DNA of 64,000 nucleotides from Sphingomonas colocasiae (GTDB lineage: Bacteria; Pseudomonadota; Alphaproteobacteria; Sphingomonadales; Sphingomonadaceae). Shown here in pieces: positions 51,351 through 58,007 of the stretch. Under the pieces are notes generated by a model. That model was given only the letters and a program-made list of their open reading frames with translations. It was not told the DNA's origin and did not search any database. The first letter of the stretch is position 1; every line of letters starts with the position of its first letter. Position numbers and translations under genes: made by a program. The stretch covers positions 372,001-436,000 of the forward strand of contig NZ_JAINVV010000001.1 of NCBI RefSeq assembly GCF_019880585.1, read 5' to 3'.

Positions 51351-51452
51351 GATCCCCCCATCATCACAATTCCTTGCGCTCCGAAGGCCGGACGTCGATC
51401 AAGTGTCGCGGTTTGTAGGGGCACTAAGAGGAGGGATCAATGAGCAGAGGCG

Positions 51453-51468
51453 GTGCAACGCGTTGCAA
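51453..51468. promoter_or_regulatory. TTGCAACnnGTTGCAA palindrome, copy 4 (upstream of hsdM)
   Basis: GTGCAACGCGTTGCAA has one mismatch to the island motif; its inner 14 bp, TGCAACGCGTTGCA, are perfectly palindromic. It lies about 100 bp upstream of the hsdM start, where an operator or promoter element would be expected. Confidence 0.6.
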
Positions 51469-51499
51469 TTTGAGCAGGCGGGTAGCCCCTCTGCTCTTT

Positions 51500-51520
51500 C
51501 GGACATCAGCCGGACATGAA
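51500..51520 (+). repeat. 21-bp direct repeat near the right island end (copy 2)
   Basis: CGGACATCAGCCGGACATGAA (shown here by its span) matches 38909-38929 at 19 of 21 positions, in the same orientation. It ends 37 bp before the right attachment repeat. CGGACAT occurs twice within each copy. Confidence 0.6.
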
Positions 51521-51557
51521 GCACGGGGTGGGAGGCCCACTCTGCTTAACTGCTTGA

Positions 51558-51607
51558 AAAGGTGGTGGACGCACTAGGGCTCGAACCTAGGACCCGCTGA
51601 TTAAGAG
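51558..51607 (-). repeat. Right attachment repeat of island 1, 3' fragment of tRNA-Lys(CUU)
   Basis: This copy is identical over 50 bp to 38717-38766. On this side the tRNA similarity continues six more bases (to 51613) and completes the anticodon stem (CGCTGA-CTCTTAA-TCAGCG on the minus strand). No D arm follows. The 5' half is therefore displaced, as expected if a second element is inserted directly to the right. No functional tRNA is encoded here. Confidence 0.85.
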
Positions 51608-51749
51608 TCAGCGAACATGCGATTTCAGGGTGTTTCTAGATGAACCAGAAGAGATCGTATATCCAAAAATTATCTTTGTTTTACTTGTATTTGTAGATGA
51701 ACCGTGATTTATCACGCCTCAGGATGCAGCGCTGAAGCTCAGCCAATTT

Positions 51750-51793
51750 GTTGCCCCAGTGTTGCCCCAGTGTTGCCCCAGCGTTGCCCTGAG
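51750..51793 (+). repeat. 11-bp tandem repeats upstream of the second integrase
   Basis: Three near-identical units of GTTGCCCCAGT/C (51750, 51761, 51772) and a diverging fourth (GTTGCCCTGAG, 51783) are spaced 11 bp apart, about one helical turn. They end 13 bp before the integrase start. They could be binding sites for the integrase or its directionality factor, or for a repressor. Confidence 0.7.
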
Positions 51794-51805
51794 AATGAGG
51801 TGGCC

Positions 51806-53218
51806 ATGACCAAGAAGCTCGAATTTACCGTTCGCGGTCTCAATAATTTGGAGCCGGCTGCTCCCGGGAAGCGGTACGAAATTGCCGACACTCACATCAG
51901 CGGTTTGCGGGTCCGGGTTGGGGATGCGGCCGTCGAGCATGGCCGCTACAAAGGTAAGGCTGCGCAGATCAGCTTTGTGTTGCTCGCGCGCTTCCCTCCC
52001 AGTTCCAATCCGACCCGCCGAACATTGGGCGGGTACGCGCAAGAGTTTCCCGAGCTGACTCTCGAAGCTGCGCGGGCCAAAGCGGCCGATTGGAAGGCTC
52101 AGATTAGCCGCGGTCTGGATCCGTCGGCGGAGTTGAAACGGGAGCGTGAGGAAGCCGCTCGTGAGAAGCTGGCGGCTGAACTCGCGTGCTATTCGGTTCT
52201 ACGAGCCCTCGATCGCTATGATGCCGAGAAACTGGTCCAGTTGAGGACTCATAAGAAAACTCGGTCCGCATTGGACGGCCCCAAAGGCTTGCTCTCGTCA
52301 TTCTCCGAGCGCGATATCAAGACGCTGACTCGCGCGGAAGTCGCCGAGGTGGTGCGGGCCAAGGCGGTGGATGCGCCGATTTCGGCCAACCGTCAGTTGG
52401 CGTATGCGAACGCCTTCTTTGAATGGTGTGTCGAAGAGGAATTGCTGGATCAGAATCCGGCGGCGAATATCCGCAAACCCTCGAACGAGAATGAGCGCGA
52501 CCGGTTTCACAGCGTGGAAGAACTGCGTGAAATCTGGGATGCCACCGACGCATTGGGGTACCCGTTCAAGCATCTCTATCGATTGTCGATCGTCCAGCCG
52601 CTGCGCCGGCAGGAGAATGCAGCAATCGAAGTCAATTCCCTCGATCTTGGGCACGATGACGATCCGACTGAGGGCGTGTGGACGCTCAGAGCAGGGGCAA
52701 CCAAGAATGCGAAGGCGCTCAGGATTCCGCTATCGCCGTTGGCACGCGCAATCCTGATTGATGCGATCAACGATCCGGCACGGCCGAAAGATCTGACTGA
52801 CGAAGATCATCCAAAAGAGAGCCGTTACGTGTTTACCACCACGGGCGTGACGCCAGTCAGCGGCTTTGCAAAAGCCAAGGCCCGGCTCGACCGGTTGATA
52901 GCGGAGGCACGAGATAAGGAGGCCGCGAAACATGGGCGAGCCCCTGTGACGGTGCCGCACTGGACGGTCCATGACCTTCGAACGACGTTCAACACGATCG
53001 CCTGCGATGAACTCGGGATCGACGCGGCGGTCGCGGATCGTATCCTCAACCATGTCGCGACGGCGACGCGATCGAAGGTCCAGCGCATCTACAACCGGTC
53101 GGAATTGTTCGAGCCGCGTAAGCGGGCCCTGAATGCCTGGGCGAGCTATCTCGAAGCGGAGGTAATCGGCCGAAGCGCCGATCGTGTGGCCGTCCTGCGC
53201 CAGAAAACGGCGGCGTAA
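51806..53218 (+). CDS. Tyrosine-type integrase of the second element
   Basis: The 470-residue integrase has an N-terminal DUF4102-like domain (ISGLRVRVG), a core-binding domain, and a catalytic domain with QPLRRQENAAIEVNSLD (Arg I), WTVHDLRTTFNTIA (HxLR) and NHVATATRSKVQRIYNRSELF with the nucleophile Tyr. ATG 51806 has GAGG upstream and follows the 11-bp repeats. It is unlike the island 1 integrase in length and sequence, so it belongs to a different element using the same tRNA end. It lies 198 bp from the tRNA repeat in the same orientation as the first integrase. Confidence 0.9.
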   Translation: MTKKLEFTVRGLNNLEPAAPGKRYEIADTHISGLRVRVGDAAVEHGRYKGKAAQISFVLLARFPPSSNPTRRTLGGYAQEFPELTLEAARAKAADWKAQISRGLDPSAELKREREEAAREKLAAELACYSVLRALDRYDAEKLVQLRTHKKTRSALDGPKGLLSSFSERDIKTLTRAEVAEVVRAKAVDAPISANRQLAYANAFFEWCVEEELLDQNPAANIRKPSNENERDRFHSVEELREIWDATDALGYPFKHLYRLSIVQPLRRQENAAIEVNSLDLGHDDDPTEGVWTLRAGATKNAKALRIPLSPLARAILIDAINDPARPKDLTDEDHPKESRYVFTTTGVTPVSGFAKAKARLDRLIAEARDKEAAKHGRAPVTVPHWTVHDLRTTFNTIACDELGIDAAVADRILNHVATATRSKVQRIYNRSELFEPRKRALNAWASYLEAEVIGRSADRVAVLRQKTAA

Positions 53219-53219
53219 A

Positions 53220-53233
53220 ATTGTCATGACAAT
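53220..53233. promoter_or_regulatory. Palindrome upstream of the toxin-antitoxin pair, candidate operator
   Basis: ATTGTCATGACAAT is a perfect 14-bp palindrome 40 bp before the antitoxin ATG. Ribbon-helix-helix antitoxins bind short palindromes in their own promoters, so this is a likely autoregulatory site. Confidence 0.55.
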
Positions 53234-53273
53234 GTCGGGCGAAATTGCTATATGGGCTGCAAGGAGATTTCAA

Positions 53274-53564
53274 ATGGCTCGCGCTGCTGCCCGTACCGAA
53301 AAGCTAGATTTGCGGCTCACCGCCACAGCGAAGCGCATTCTGCAGACGGCTGCGGTGGCGTCCTCGCGCTCGGTGAGCGAGTTCGTGATCGAAAGCGCGC
53401 TCGCGCGCGCCGCGGAGACGCTTCCAGACCGGACAAGATTCGGTCTCGATGCCGAGCGCTGGCAAGCGTTTCAGGCCGCCTTGGACGCGCCTCCAAAGTC
53501 GGTGCCAGCCTTGCGCAAGTTGCTGAACGAACCGAGCGTATTTGAGCAACCGCGCGCCAAATGA
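53274..53564 (+). CDS. DUF1778 antitoxin (TacA-like, ribbon-helix-helix)
   Basis: The 96-residue protein has an N-terminal RHH pattern (TEKLDLRLTATAKRILQTAAVASSRSVSEFVIESAL) typical of DUF1778/TacA antitoxins. The C-terminal part (LDAPPKSVPALRKLLNEPSVFE) is the region that wraps the acetyltransferase toxin. ATG 53274 has AAGGAG at an ideal spacing. It overlaps the toxin gene by 4 bp. It probably represses its own promoter through the palindrome at 53220. Confidence 0.88.
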   Translation: MARAAARTEKLDLRLTATAKRILQTAAVASSRSVSEFVIESALARAAETLPDRTRFGLDAERWQAFQAALDAPPKSVPALRKLLNEPSVFEQPRAK

Positions 53565-54073
53565 GTGGTGCCAAAGCGGGGGCGCTGCGAATTGAAAAGC
53601 TCGACCGTACCCATATCGTCGCTGAATTCGACTGCGGCAAAGAGCCGCTAAATCGTTTTCTGGATCGTCACGCGCTGCAAAGTCAGCAGGCGGGCGCCGC
53701 CAACAGCTATGTCGCGTTGGACGGGGATCGCGTGGTGGGCTTCTACAGTCTCGTGGTAGGCGAGGTAGCCTATGACGATGCTGCGGAGCGGTTGACCAAA
53801 GGAATGCCTAGGCATCCCGTTCCGGTCATGCTGCTCGCGCGGCTGGCGATCGCAATGGACTATCAGGGCAAGGGGCTCGGAGCGGGGCTGCTCAAGGATG
53901 CCATGCTGCGCACATTACAGGCGGCCGACTTGGCAGGCATCCGCGCGATCGTCGTTCATGCGAAGGATGACGATGCGAAGGATTTTTACGAGCGCTACGG
54001 ATTTGAGCCATCGCTCACCGATAGTTACCACCTCTCCCTTCTCTTGAAAGACGTTCGGCGCACGCTCTCGTAA
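53561..54073 (+). CDS. GNAT toxin (TacT-like N-acetyltransferase)
   Basis: The 170-residue GNAT protein starts with LRIEKLDRTHIVAEFDCGKEPLNRFL, contains VMLLARLAIAMDYQGKGLGAGLLKDAML with the acetyl-CoA loop, and ends in FYERYGFEPSLTDSYHLSLLLKD. The segments match toxins that acetylate aminoacyl-tRNA and block translation. The catalytic Tyr in FYERYGF is present. Coupled (ATGA) to the DUF1778 antitoxin, it forms a type II module that would stabilise the element. Confidence 0.87.
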   Translation: MSGAKAGALRIEKLDRTHIVAEFDCGKEPLNRFLDRHALQSQQAGAANSYVALDGDRVVGFYSLVVGEVAYDDAAERLTKGMPRHPVPVMLLARLAIAMDYQGKGLGAGLLKDAMLRTLQAADLAGIRAIVVHAKDDDAKDFYERYGFEPSLTDSYHLSLLLKDVRRTLS

Positions 54074-54112
54074 CAGGTGCCGCCGACGCTCCCCAGCCGG
54101 CGGCGTTATAGT

Positions 54113-54325
54113 TCAGGCGGGCGGCTGGTAGCTCCCAGGATTGGCGATCCAGCGGTCAAGCTCTTCGCGATGAAAGGCGATGCGCCGTCCACCGAGGTCG
54201 ACCAGCGGCGGGAACTTTCTTTCTGCGATGCGGCGATAAATGGTTGCTCGCGACAGCGAGGTTAGATGGATTGCGATTTTCATGGAGACGAGGGGGGCAT
54301 CGTTTCGCACGGTATCATCCTTCAT
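54113..54325 (-). CDS. AlpA family regulatory protein
   Basis: The 70-residue HTH protein reads SMKIAIHLTSLSRATIYRRIAERKFPPLVDLGGRRIAFHREELDRWIANPG, the AlpA/excisionase pattern. It starts at ATG 54325. Such proteins activate integrase genes or act as excision factors. It is convergent with the toxin gene, and no co-transcribed neighbour lies immediately upstream. Confidence 0.82.
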   Translation of the reverse strand: MKDDTVRNDAPLVSMKIAIHLTSLSRATIYRRIAERKFPPLVDLGGRRIAFHREELDRWIANPGSYQPPA

Positions 54326-54475
54326 GCACAATACGCGTCTGGGGATAGGCGCAATATGAAAGATGCGGCGTCCGGATGGAGCGTCAAGAGTGTCAATTCG
54401 GCACCATAGTGCCGAGATGGCGCCACGATACACCGCTCGGCCGTGTGGCGAGATACGGCGCCGCTTCTCCCCTCT

Positions 54476-54769
54476 TCAGCGGTGCCTGTTTTGGCAGACG
54501 AATGCATGTCCGATCCGGTGCATAAGCCGGGCTCGTTCCATATATTGCTGCCAAACTTGCCGGACCGTTCCGCTGTCCATCTGCGGACCTAATTCAAGGA
54601 TTTCTCGCGCCGCGGCCTCCCAAGGCACGTTCGCGGCTTCTGCTTCCAACAAGCGGACATATTTGAATCGCCGTTCCCAATCTTCGACGGTGAGAGTGCC
54701 GGGGCTCTGAACAGTGTCCGATTTGTGCATTCGGATCGCATAGCATGGGAGATGCGAAATGACACTCAT
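54476..54769 (-). CDS. Hypothetical protein
   Basis: The protein of about 97 residues has no recognised family; it is hydrophilic, with likely helices (VEDWERRFKYVRLLEAEAANVPWEAAAREILELG). The start is uncertain: ATG 54769 is given, ATG 54730 is possible, and neither has a clear ribosome site. It is divergent from the XRE gene at 54811 and may be controlled by it. The 150 bp between it and the AlpA gene show nothing identifiable. Confidence 0.45.
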   Translation of the reverse strand: MSVISHLPCYAIRMHKSDTVQSPGTLTVEDWERRFKYVRLLEAEAANVPWEAAAREILELGPQMDSGTVRQVWQQYMERARLMHRIGHAFVCQNRHR

Positions 54770-54810
54770 ATCGGGTGGAAGCAAATTGCCATCGCGGCTT
54801 TTCCCTACCG

Positions 54811-55038
54811 ATGGATGCTCAAACGATCTTCGGTAACAATGTGCGGCAAGCACGAGTGGCATCCGGCATGTCGCAGGAAGAACTGGCGTTTCAAGCGGGC
54901 CTAGCTCGCAGCTATATGAGCGACGTCGAACGCGGCAGAAGAAATCCTACCGTGAAGATCGTGGGGCAGATCGCTGCGGCTCTTAAAGTCAGTGCGTCTG
55001 TGCTCGTGGAAGGTATTCCAGAAGATATCGCCGAATAG
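54811..55038 (+). CDS. XRE family transcriptional regulator
   Basis: The 75-residue protein is almost only an HTH domain: GNNVRQARVASGMSQEELAFQAGLARSYMSDVERGRRNPTVKIVGQIAAALKV. Starting at ATG 54811 gives the full domain. It resembles small solo regulators of mobile elements and RM systems. It is divergent from the hypothetical gene at 54476-54769. Confidence 0.85.
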   Translation: MDAQTIFGNNVRQARVASGMSQEELAFQAGLARSYMSDVERGRRNPTVKIVGQIAAALKVSASVLVEGIPEDIAE

Positions 55039-55067
55039 TCCTCGGCACAGCTCTCCAGCACTACCGA

Positions 55068-55670
55068 CTATTGCGCTGGGCTCGCGGAGCCCCCAACCTT
55101 GATAGCAAATAGCGCGTGCGGCTCCGGGCGCGGATCCGACTTCGTGGATCGGACGACGAGTCCCGCCGGCGGGTTCTGATCGGAATATGTCCGGCGACCT
55201 CTGCTGTGCGCGGTGACACTGCGCACATATTGGCGCGTTTCGCCGGGGAGGGAGGCTCGTCCGGAAAGATAGGCCGAGTATCTTGCGGGCCCGGCATTGT
55301 ATGCCGCGAACAGACCAGGGTAGCCGAACCGATCGTACATCAGGCGGAGGTAATAGGTCCCGGCCAAGATATTTGCGCGCGGATGATGCGGATTGGAGCC
55401 AAGACGCTCGCTTTTGGTGATCTCTGCCCATGTCTGCGGCATGAGCTGCATCAGCCCCATTGCTCCTGCCGAGCTTGTGATGAGCTGGCCATTGAGCCGG
55501 GTGTGGCCGCCGCTTTCGGCGAGAATGACGCGCTCGATCCATGTCGCTGGAATACCGTAGCGGACCGAGGCTTCCTTGATCAGTGGCTGCCAACGATCGA
55601 GCGGATTGGCCTTCGCGGGGAAGGTCAGTGCCAGCGCGAACGCAGCTACCAGCGCGGTGGGGGCTTTCAT
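55068..55670 (-). CDS. Lytic transglycosylase (VirB1-like, SLT domain)
   Basis: The 200-residue protein has a signal peptide (MKAPTALVAAFALALTFPAKA) and an SLT domain: WIERVILAESGGHTRLNG with the catalytic Glu, SSAGAMGLMQLMPQTWAEI, and NILAGTYYLRLMYDRFGYPGLFAAYNAGPARY. It cleaves peptidoglycan to make room for secretion machinery. The start at 55670 overlaps the stop of the TraF-like gene. This pair is typical of conjugative or P-type transfer loci, but no other transfer genes are visible here. Confidence 0.88.
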   Translation of the reverse strand: MKAPTALVAAFALALTFPAKANPLDRWQPLIKEASVRYGIPATWIERVILAESGGHTRLNGQLITSSAGAMGLMQLMPQTWAEITKSERLGSNPHHPRANILAGTYYLRLMYDRFGYPGLFAAYNAGPARYSAYLSGRASLPGETRQYVRSVTAHSRGRRTYSDQNPPAGLVVRSTKSDPRPEPHALFAIKVGGSASPAQ

Positions 55671-56194
55671 GGGCGTCCGATCCATCGCGCGGAGCCGATG
55701 ACATTATCCGTAGGGACCGGTCCGAAATACCGGCTGTCGAACGACCATGGACCTTCGCCCAGCAAGAAGACCATGTTGGATCGCAGGTCCAGGCAGCCTT
55801 GCCACGCGGGGAGGGCGCGGCCTTGGCGATCCGCTCTTCGTCTTTGGGCAATCCACTCGCCATCGAGCAGAATCTCTTCGCCGCGCGCGCAGATCGTGCC
55901 TGGGCCGATGACGGCCGCGCGCTTTATCAGCGGCACGGCGGGCGGGAGATAGCCGCGTTGGGCAGCCAGCATTGAGTGCCGTTGCGGAATGCGAACCAGA
56001 ACCGTGTCGCCCTCTCGCCAATTCGCGCCTGGCCGAATGAGATAAAATCCTATTGGCGCGCTGGCGGATGCATTCCAGATTAGGCGCGGTGCCGGAGCTA
56101 GCAAAGTGGGCAGGGCGATCATCGCCACGCCGAGGGTCGCGAACGCCAGCAGCTTTCGGCTGATCCGAGGGCGAACGCGGCGTGATACGGGCAT
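55667..56194 (-). CDS. S26 family signal peptidase (TraF-like)
   Basis: The 175-residue membrane-anchored peptidase has one N-terminal TM segment (LLAFATLGVAMIALPTLLAP), the catalytic serine in NASASAPIGFYLIRPG and the catalytic lysine in PLIKRAAVIGPG. RYFGPVPTDNVIGSARW near the end is typical. TraF enzymes process and cyclise pilin in conjugation. It lies 2 bp after the HTH gene and overlaps the transglycosylase gene. Confidence 0.88.
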   Translation of the reverse strand: MPVSRRVRPRISRKLLAFATLGVAMIALPTLLAPAPRLIWNASASAPIGFYLIRPGANWREGDTVLVRIPQRHSMLAAQRGYLPPAVPLIKRAAVIGPGTICARGEEILLDGEWIAQRRRADRQGRALPAWQGCLDLRSNMVFLLGEGPWSFDSRYFGPVPTDNVIGSARWIGRP

Positions 56195-56196
56195 GA

Positions 56197-56442
56197 TCAA
56201 GCCCTCTTGCCGATTATGGGATCGCCAGTTGCCCATTCGATCAGCTCGCTCGCATGATAACGGACCGACCGGCCATGCCGGTGATAGGGCGGGCCGCGTC
56301 CGTCGGTCCGCATGTCCTGGAGCGTGCGCGGCGAGACGCCGAGATAGAAGGCAGCCTGCTTCGTGGTCAGGAAAGGGCTGCCTTCTCGGGCCTTGGCTGC
56401 GTCGATCACGCCCGGAGCATCAGGGCCAGCCTTACGGGTCAT
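56197..56442 (-). CDS. HTH domain protein (excisionase/MerR-like)
   Basis: The 81-residue protein has a helix-turn-helix of the excisionase type: FLTTKQAAFYLGVSPRTLQDMRTDGRGPPYHRHGRSVRYHASELIEWATG. Genes of this kind are common just upstream of TraF-like peptidases in alphaproteobacterial integrative elements. Its start overlaps the PhyH stop by 4 bp, physically joining the transfer-type and quorum-sensing groups. Confidence 0.85.
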   Translation of the reverse strand: MTRKAGPDAPGVIDAAKAREGSPFLTTKQAAFYLGVSPRTLQDMRTDGRGPPYHRHGRSVRYHASELIEWATGDPIIGKRA

Positions 56443-57311
56443 GGGATCGATCGAAGCTCCTGCTCAGCCATATATGCTGCGAGCGCTTGGCTTTGTTCGG
56501 GGCTCAGCGCATCGATGGCACCGATATGCTCGGGAAGATCGTCGCGAAGGACGATGGACGGGCATTGCCCTTCGAAATTGCCGAGGTTGGGTCGGTGCTG
56601 GCTGTAGCCCACAAGGGCGGCAAGCTCGGTCGAGAAATGACGCGCAATCGCCGGCGGATAGGCGAGCCATTGATTCTCGAACGGCTTGAGCCAGCCGAGG
56701 CAATAGCTGACGATCACTCCGACGCGCGAATGCTCGCTGCGGTTTGCGCCGGCACCATGCAGCGTCGAGCCAAGCCAGATCAGCGCGTCACCCATATAGA
56801 GGTCTGGCACGATGGAGGGTTCGGCATCGGTGATATTCACGTCACGGTGGCTCCCCGGCCATAGGCAGGTTCCGCCATTTGCTTCCGTGAATGGTGTGAG
56901 CGGCCACATCACATTGACGAGATATTCGAATGATCCCTTTGCGCCCGGCCAGAGATCCTGATCGCGGTGCGGCACCTGCGCGGGCGCGCCGGGGTGTAGC
57001 TCGATTGCCTGCGTCAGATTGAGGTTGAGCCGGTCGCAGGCTGGCAAAAGGACGGCGTCCATTACCGTGCGGATGATCGGGTGCTCGACCAGTGCCGCGA
57101 CATTGGGATGCCGAATAAGAAGGCGACCGAAGCGCTTGGTTTTGCCTCCATAGAAACCGCCTTGGCAAAAAGGCGTCGATGCGAAGCGGCGGGCAAAACA
57201 ATCGCCGATCGCCGACAATTCGGCGGCGGGGACTGCCGATCGCAGCACGGCATATCCGCTCGTTTCCAGATCGTGGAGTGCCGCCGCGGCGCGATTTGCA
57301 TCGGCCGTCAT
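56439..57311 (-). CDS. Phytanoyl-CoA dioxygenase family protein (PhyH)
   Basis: The 290-residue Fe(II)/2-oxoglutarate dioxygenase homologue has the HxD iron motif in VPHRDQDLWPG and a distal His in GSTLHGAGANRSEHSRVGVIVSY, followed by an Arg for 2-oxoglutarate. The substrate is unknown; the family hydroxylates lipids, amino acids and natural products. It overlaps the AHL synthase by 4 bp. A luxI-phyH pair is a known sphingomonad arrangement, suggesting a quorum-controlled hydroxylation or modification of the signal or another small molecule. Confidence 0.88.
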   Translation of the reverse strand: MTADANRAAAALHDLETSGYAVLRSAVPAAELSAIGDCFARRFASTPFCQGGFYGGKTKRFGRLLIRHPNVAALVEHPIIRTVMDAVLLPACDRLNLNLTQAIELHPGAPAQVPHRDQDLWPGAKGSFEYLVNVMWPLTPFTEANGGTCLWPGSHRDVNITDAEPSIVPDLYMGDALIWLGSTLHGAGANRSEHSRVGVIVSYCLGWLKPFENQWLAYPPAIARHFSTELAALVGYSQHRPNLGNFEGQCPSIVLRDDLPEHIGAIDALSPEQSQALAAYMAEQELRSIP

Positions 57312-57961
57312 TGCCCCAACTCCAATTTCAGGAAGCCAGCTTCGGGGTAAGCCTTGCCGATCGCATCGCGCTCGGTGGGTGGAATATATTCGCCGCGCTC
57401 GCTGAGCTGGCGCGCGGTATCGCTGTCAAAGCTGATCTTGAATGCCCCGACCTTCCCGGAAGCGAGTGCGGCCTCCGGACCAAGCCGCTCGCACCGCCAT
57501 CCCATCTCAAGAAGCTGTGCGAGGAAGCCCGCGGAAGTGATGCCGGTCAGCATATGGATGCCGTCGGCAACACAGCGATCGACCAGATGCGATATCAGGC
57601 ATGTCCGCAGCATTCGACGCTGTGCCGCCGGGACGCTGGGCGTGAGGCAGAACCGCGTCACTTCGAAGATACCGGGCCCCGTCGGCGGCGCGCATTCGCA
57701 AAGATAGCCGAAATGCTCGTCGAGAAGATGCGGCCTGGTTGTCGGAACCAGCCGCAGTGAAGCGAGATGGGCGTCGTCGGCGCCGACGAGCCCGAGATAG
57801 CGAGCGTCGATGCCGTCATATTGGTCATGTTCGAGCCCGCAGTCGGTCACGGGCAGTTCCCAGCCGCAACGGTCGACGAAGACGCGTTTCCGGTCTTCGA
57901 ACATCGTGCGGAGATATCTGCCAGTGGGCGTTTCGCCCACGGCATCGAGATATTTGAGCAT
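57308..57961 (-). CDS. Acyl-homoserine-lactone synthase (LuxI family)
   Basis: The 217-residue autoinducer synthase has the conserved LuxI residues R24, F28 and W34 (in FEDRKRVFVDRCGWELPV), D46 and D49 (HDQYDGID), R70 (SLRLVPTTRPHLL) and the FEVTRF segment. It makes an N-acyl-homoserine lactone from SAM and acyl-ACP; the chain length is not predictable. ATG 57961 has CGGGAG at a suitable distance. It lies 46 bp after luxR. A lux box was not recognised in that gap. Confidence 0.92.
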   Translation of the reverse strand: MLKYLDAVGETPTGRYLRTMFEDRKRVFVDRCGWELPVTDCGLEHDQYDGIDARYLGLVGADDAHLASLRLVPTTRPHLLDEHFGYLCECAPPTGPGIFEVTRFCLTPSVPAAQRRMLRTCLISHLVDRCVADGIHMLTGITSAGFLAQLLEMGWRCERLGPEAALASGKVGAFKISFDSDTARQLSERGEYIPPTERDAIGKAYPEAGFLKLELGQ

Positions 57962-58007
57962 GTTTCTGTCTCCCGGTTCGGATGCCGGGGATGTGGCGCA
58001 GGTCGCG

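Larger units (their letters stand above)
38717..51607. mobile_element. Integrative genomic island 1 (about 12.9 kb) at a tRNA-Lys site
   Basis: The island is bounded by identical 50-bp direct repeats (38717-38766 and 51558-51607) made of the 3' part of a tRNA-Lys gene on the minus strand. A tyrosine integrase lies next to the left repeat. The cargo includes a reverse transcriptase, a serine recombinase, an XRE-controlled secreted protein and a type I restriction-modification operon. Base composition and codon use are visibly less GC-biased than in the flanking chromosome between 38.8 and 44.9 kb. No conjugation or replication genes are seen, so mobility would need help. Confidence 0.85.
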
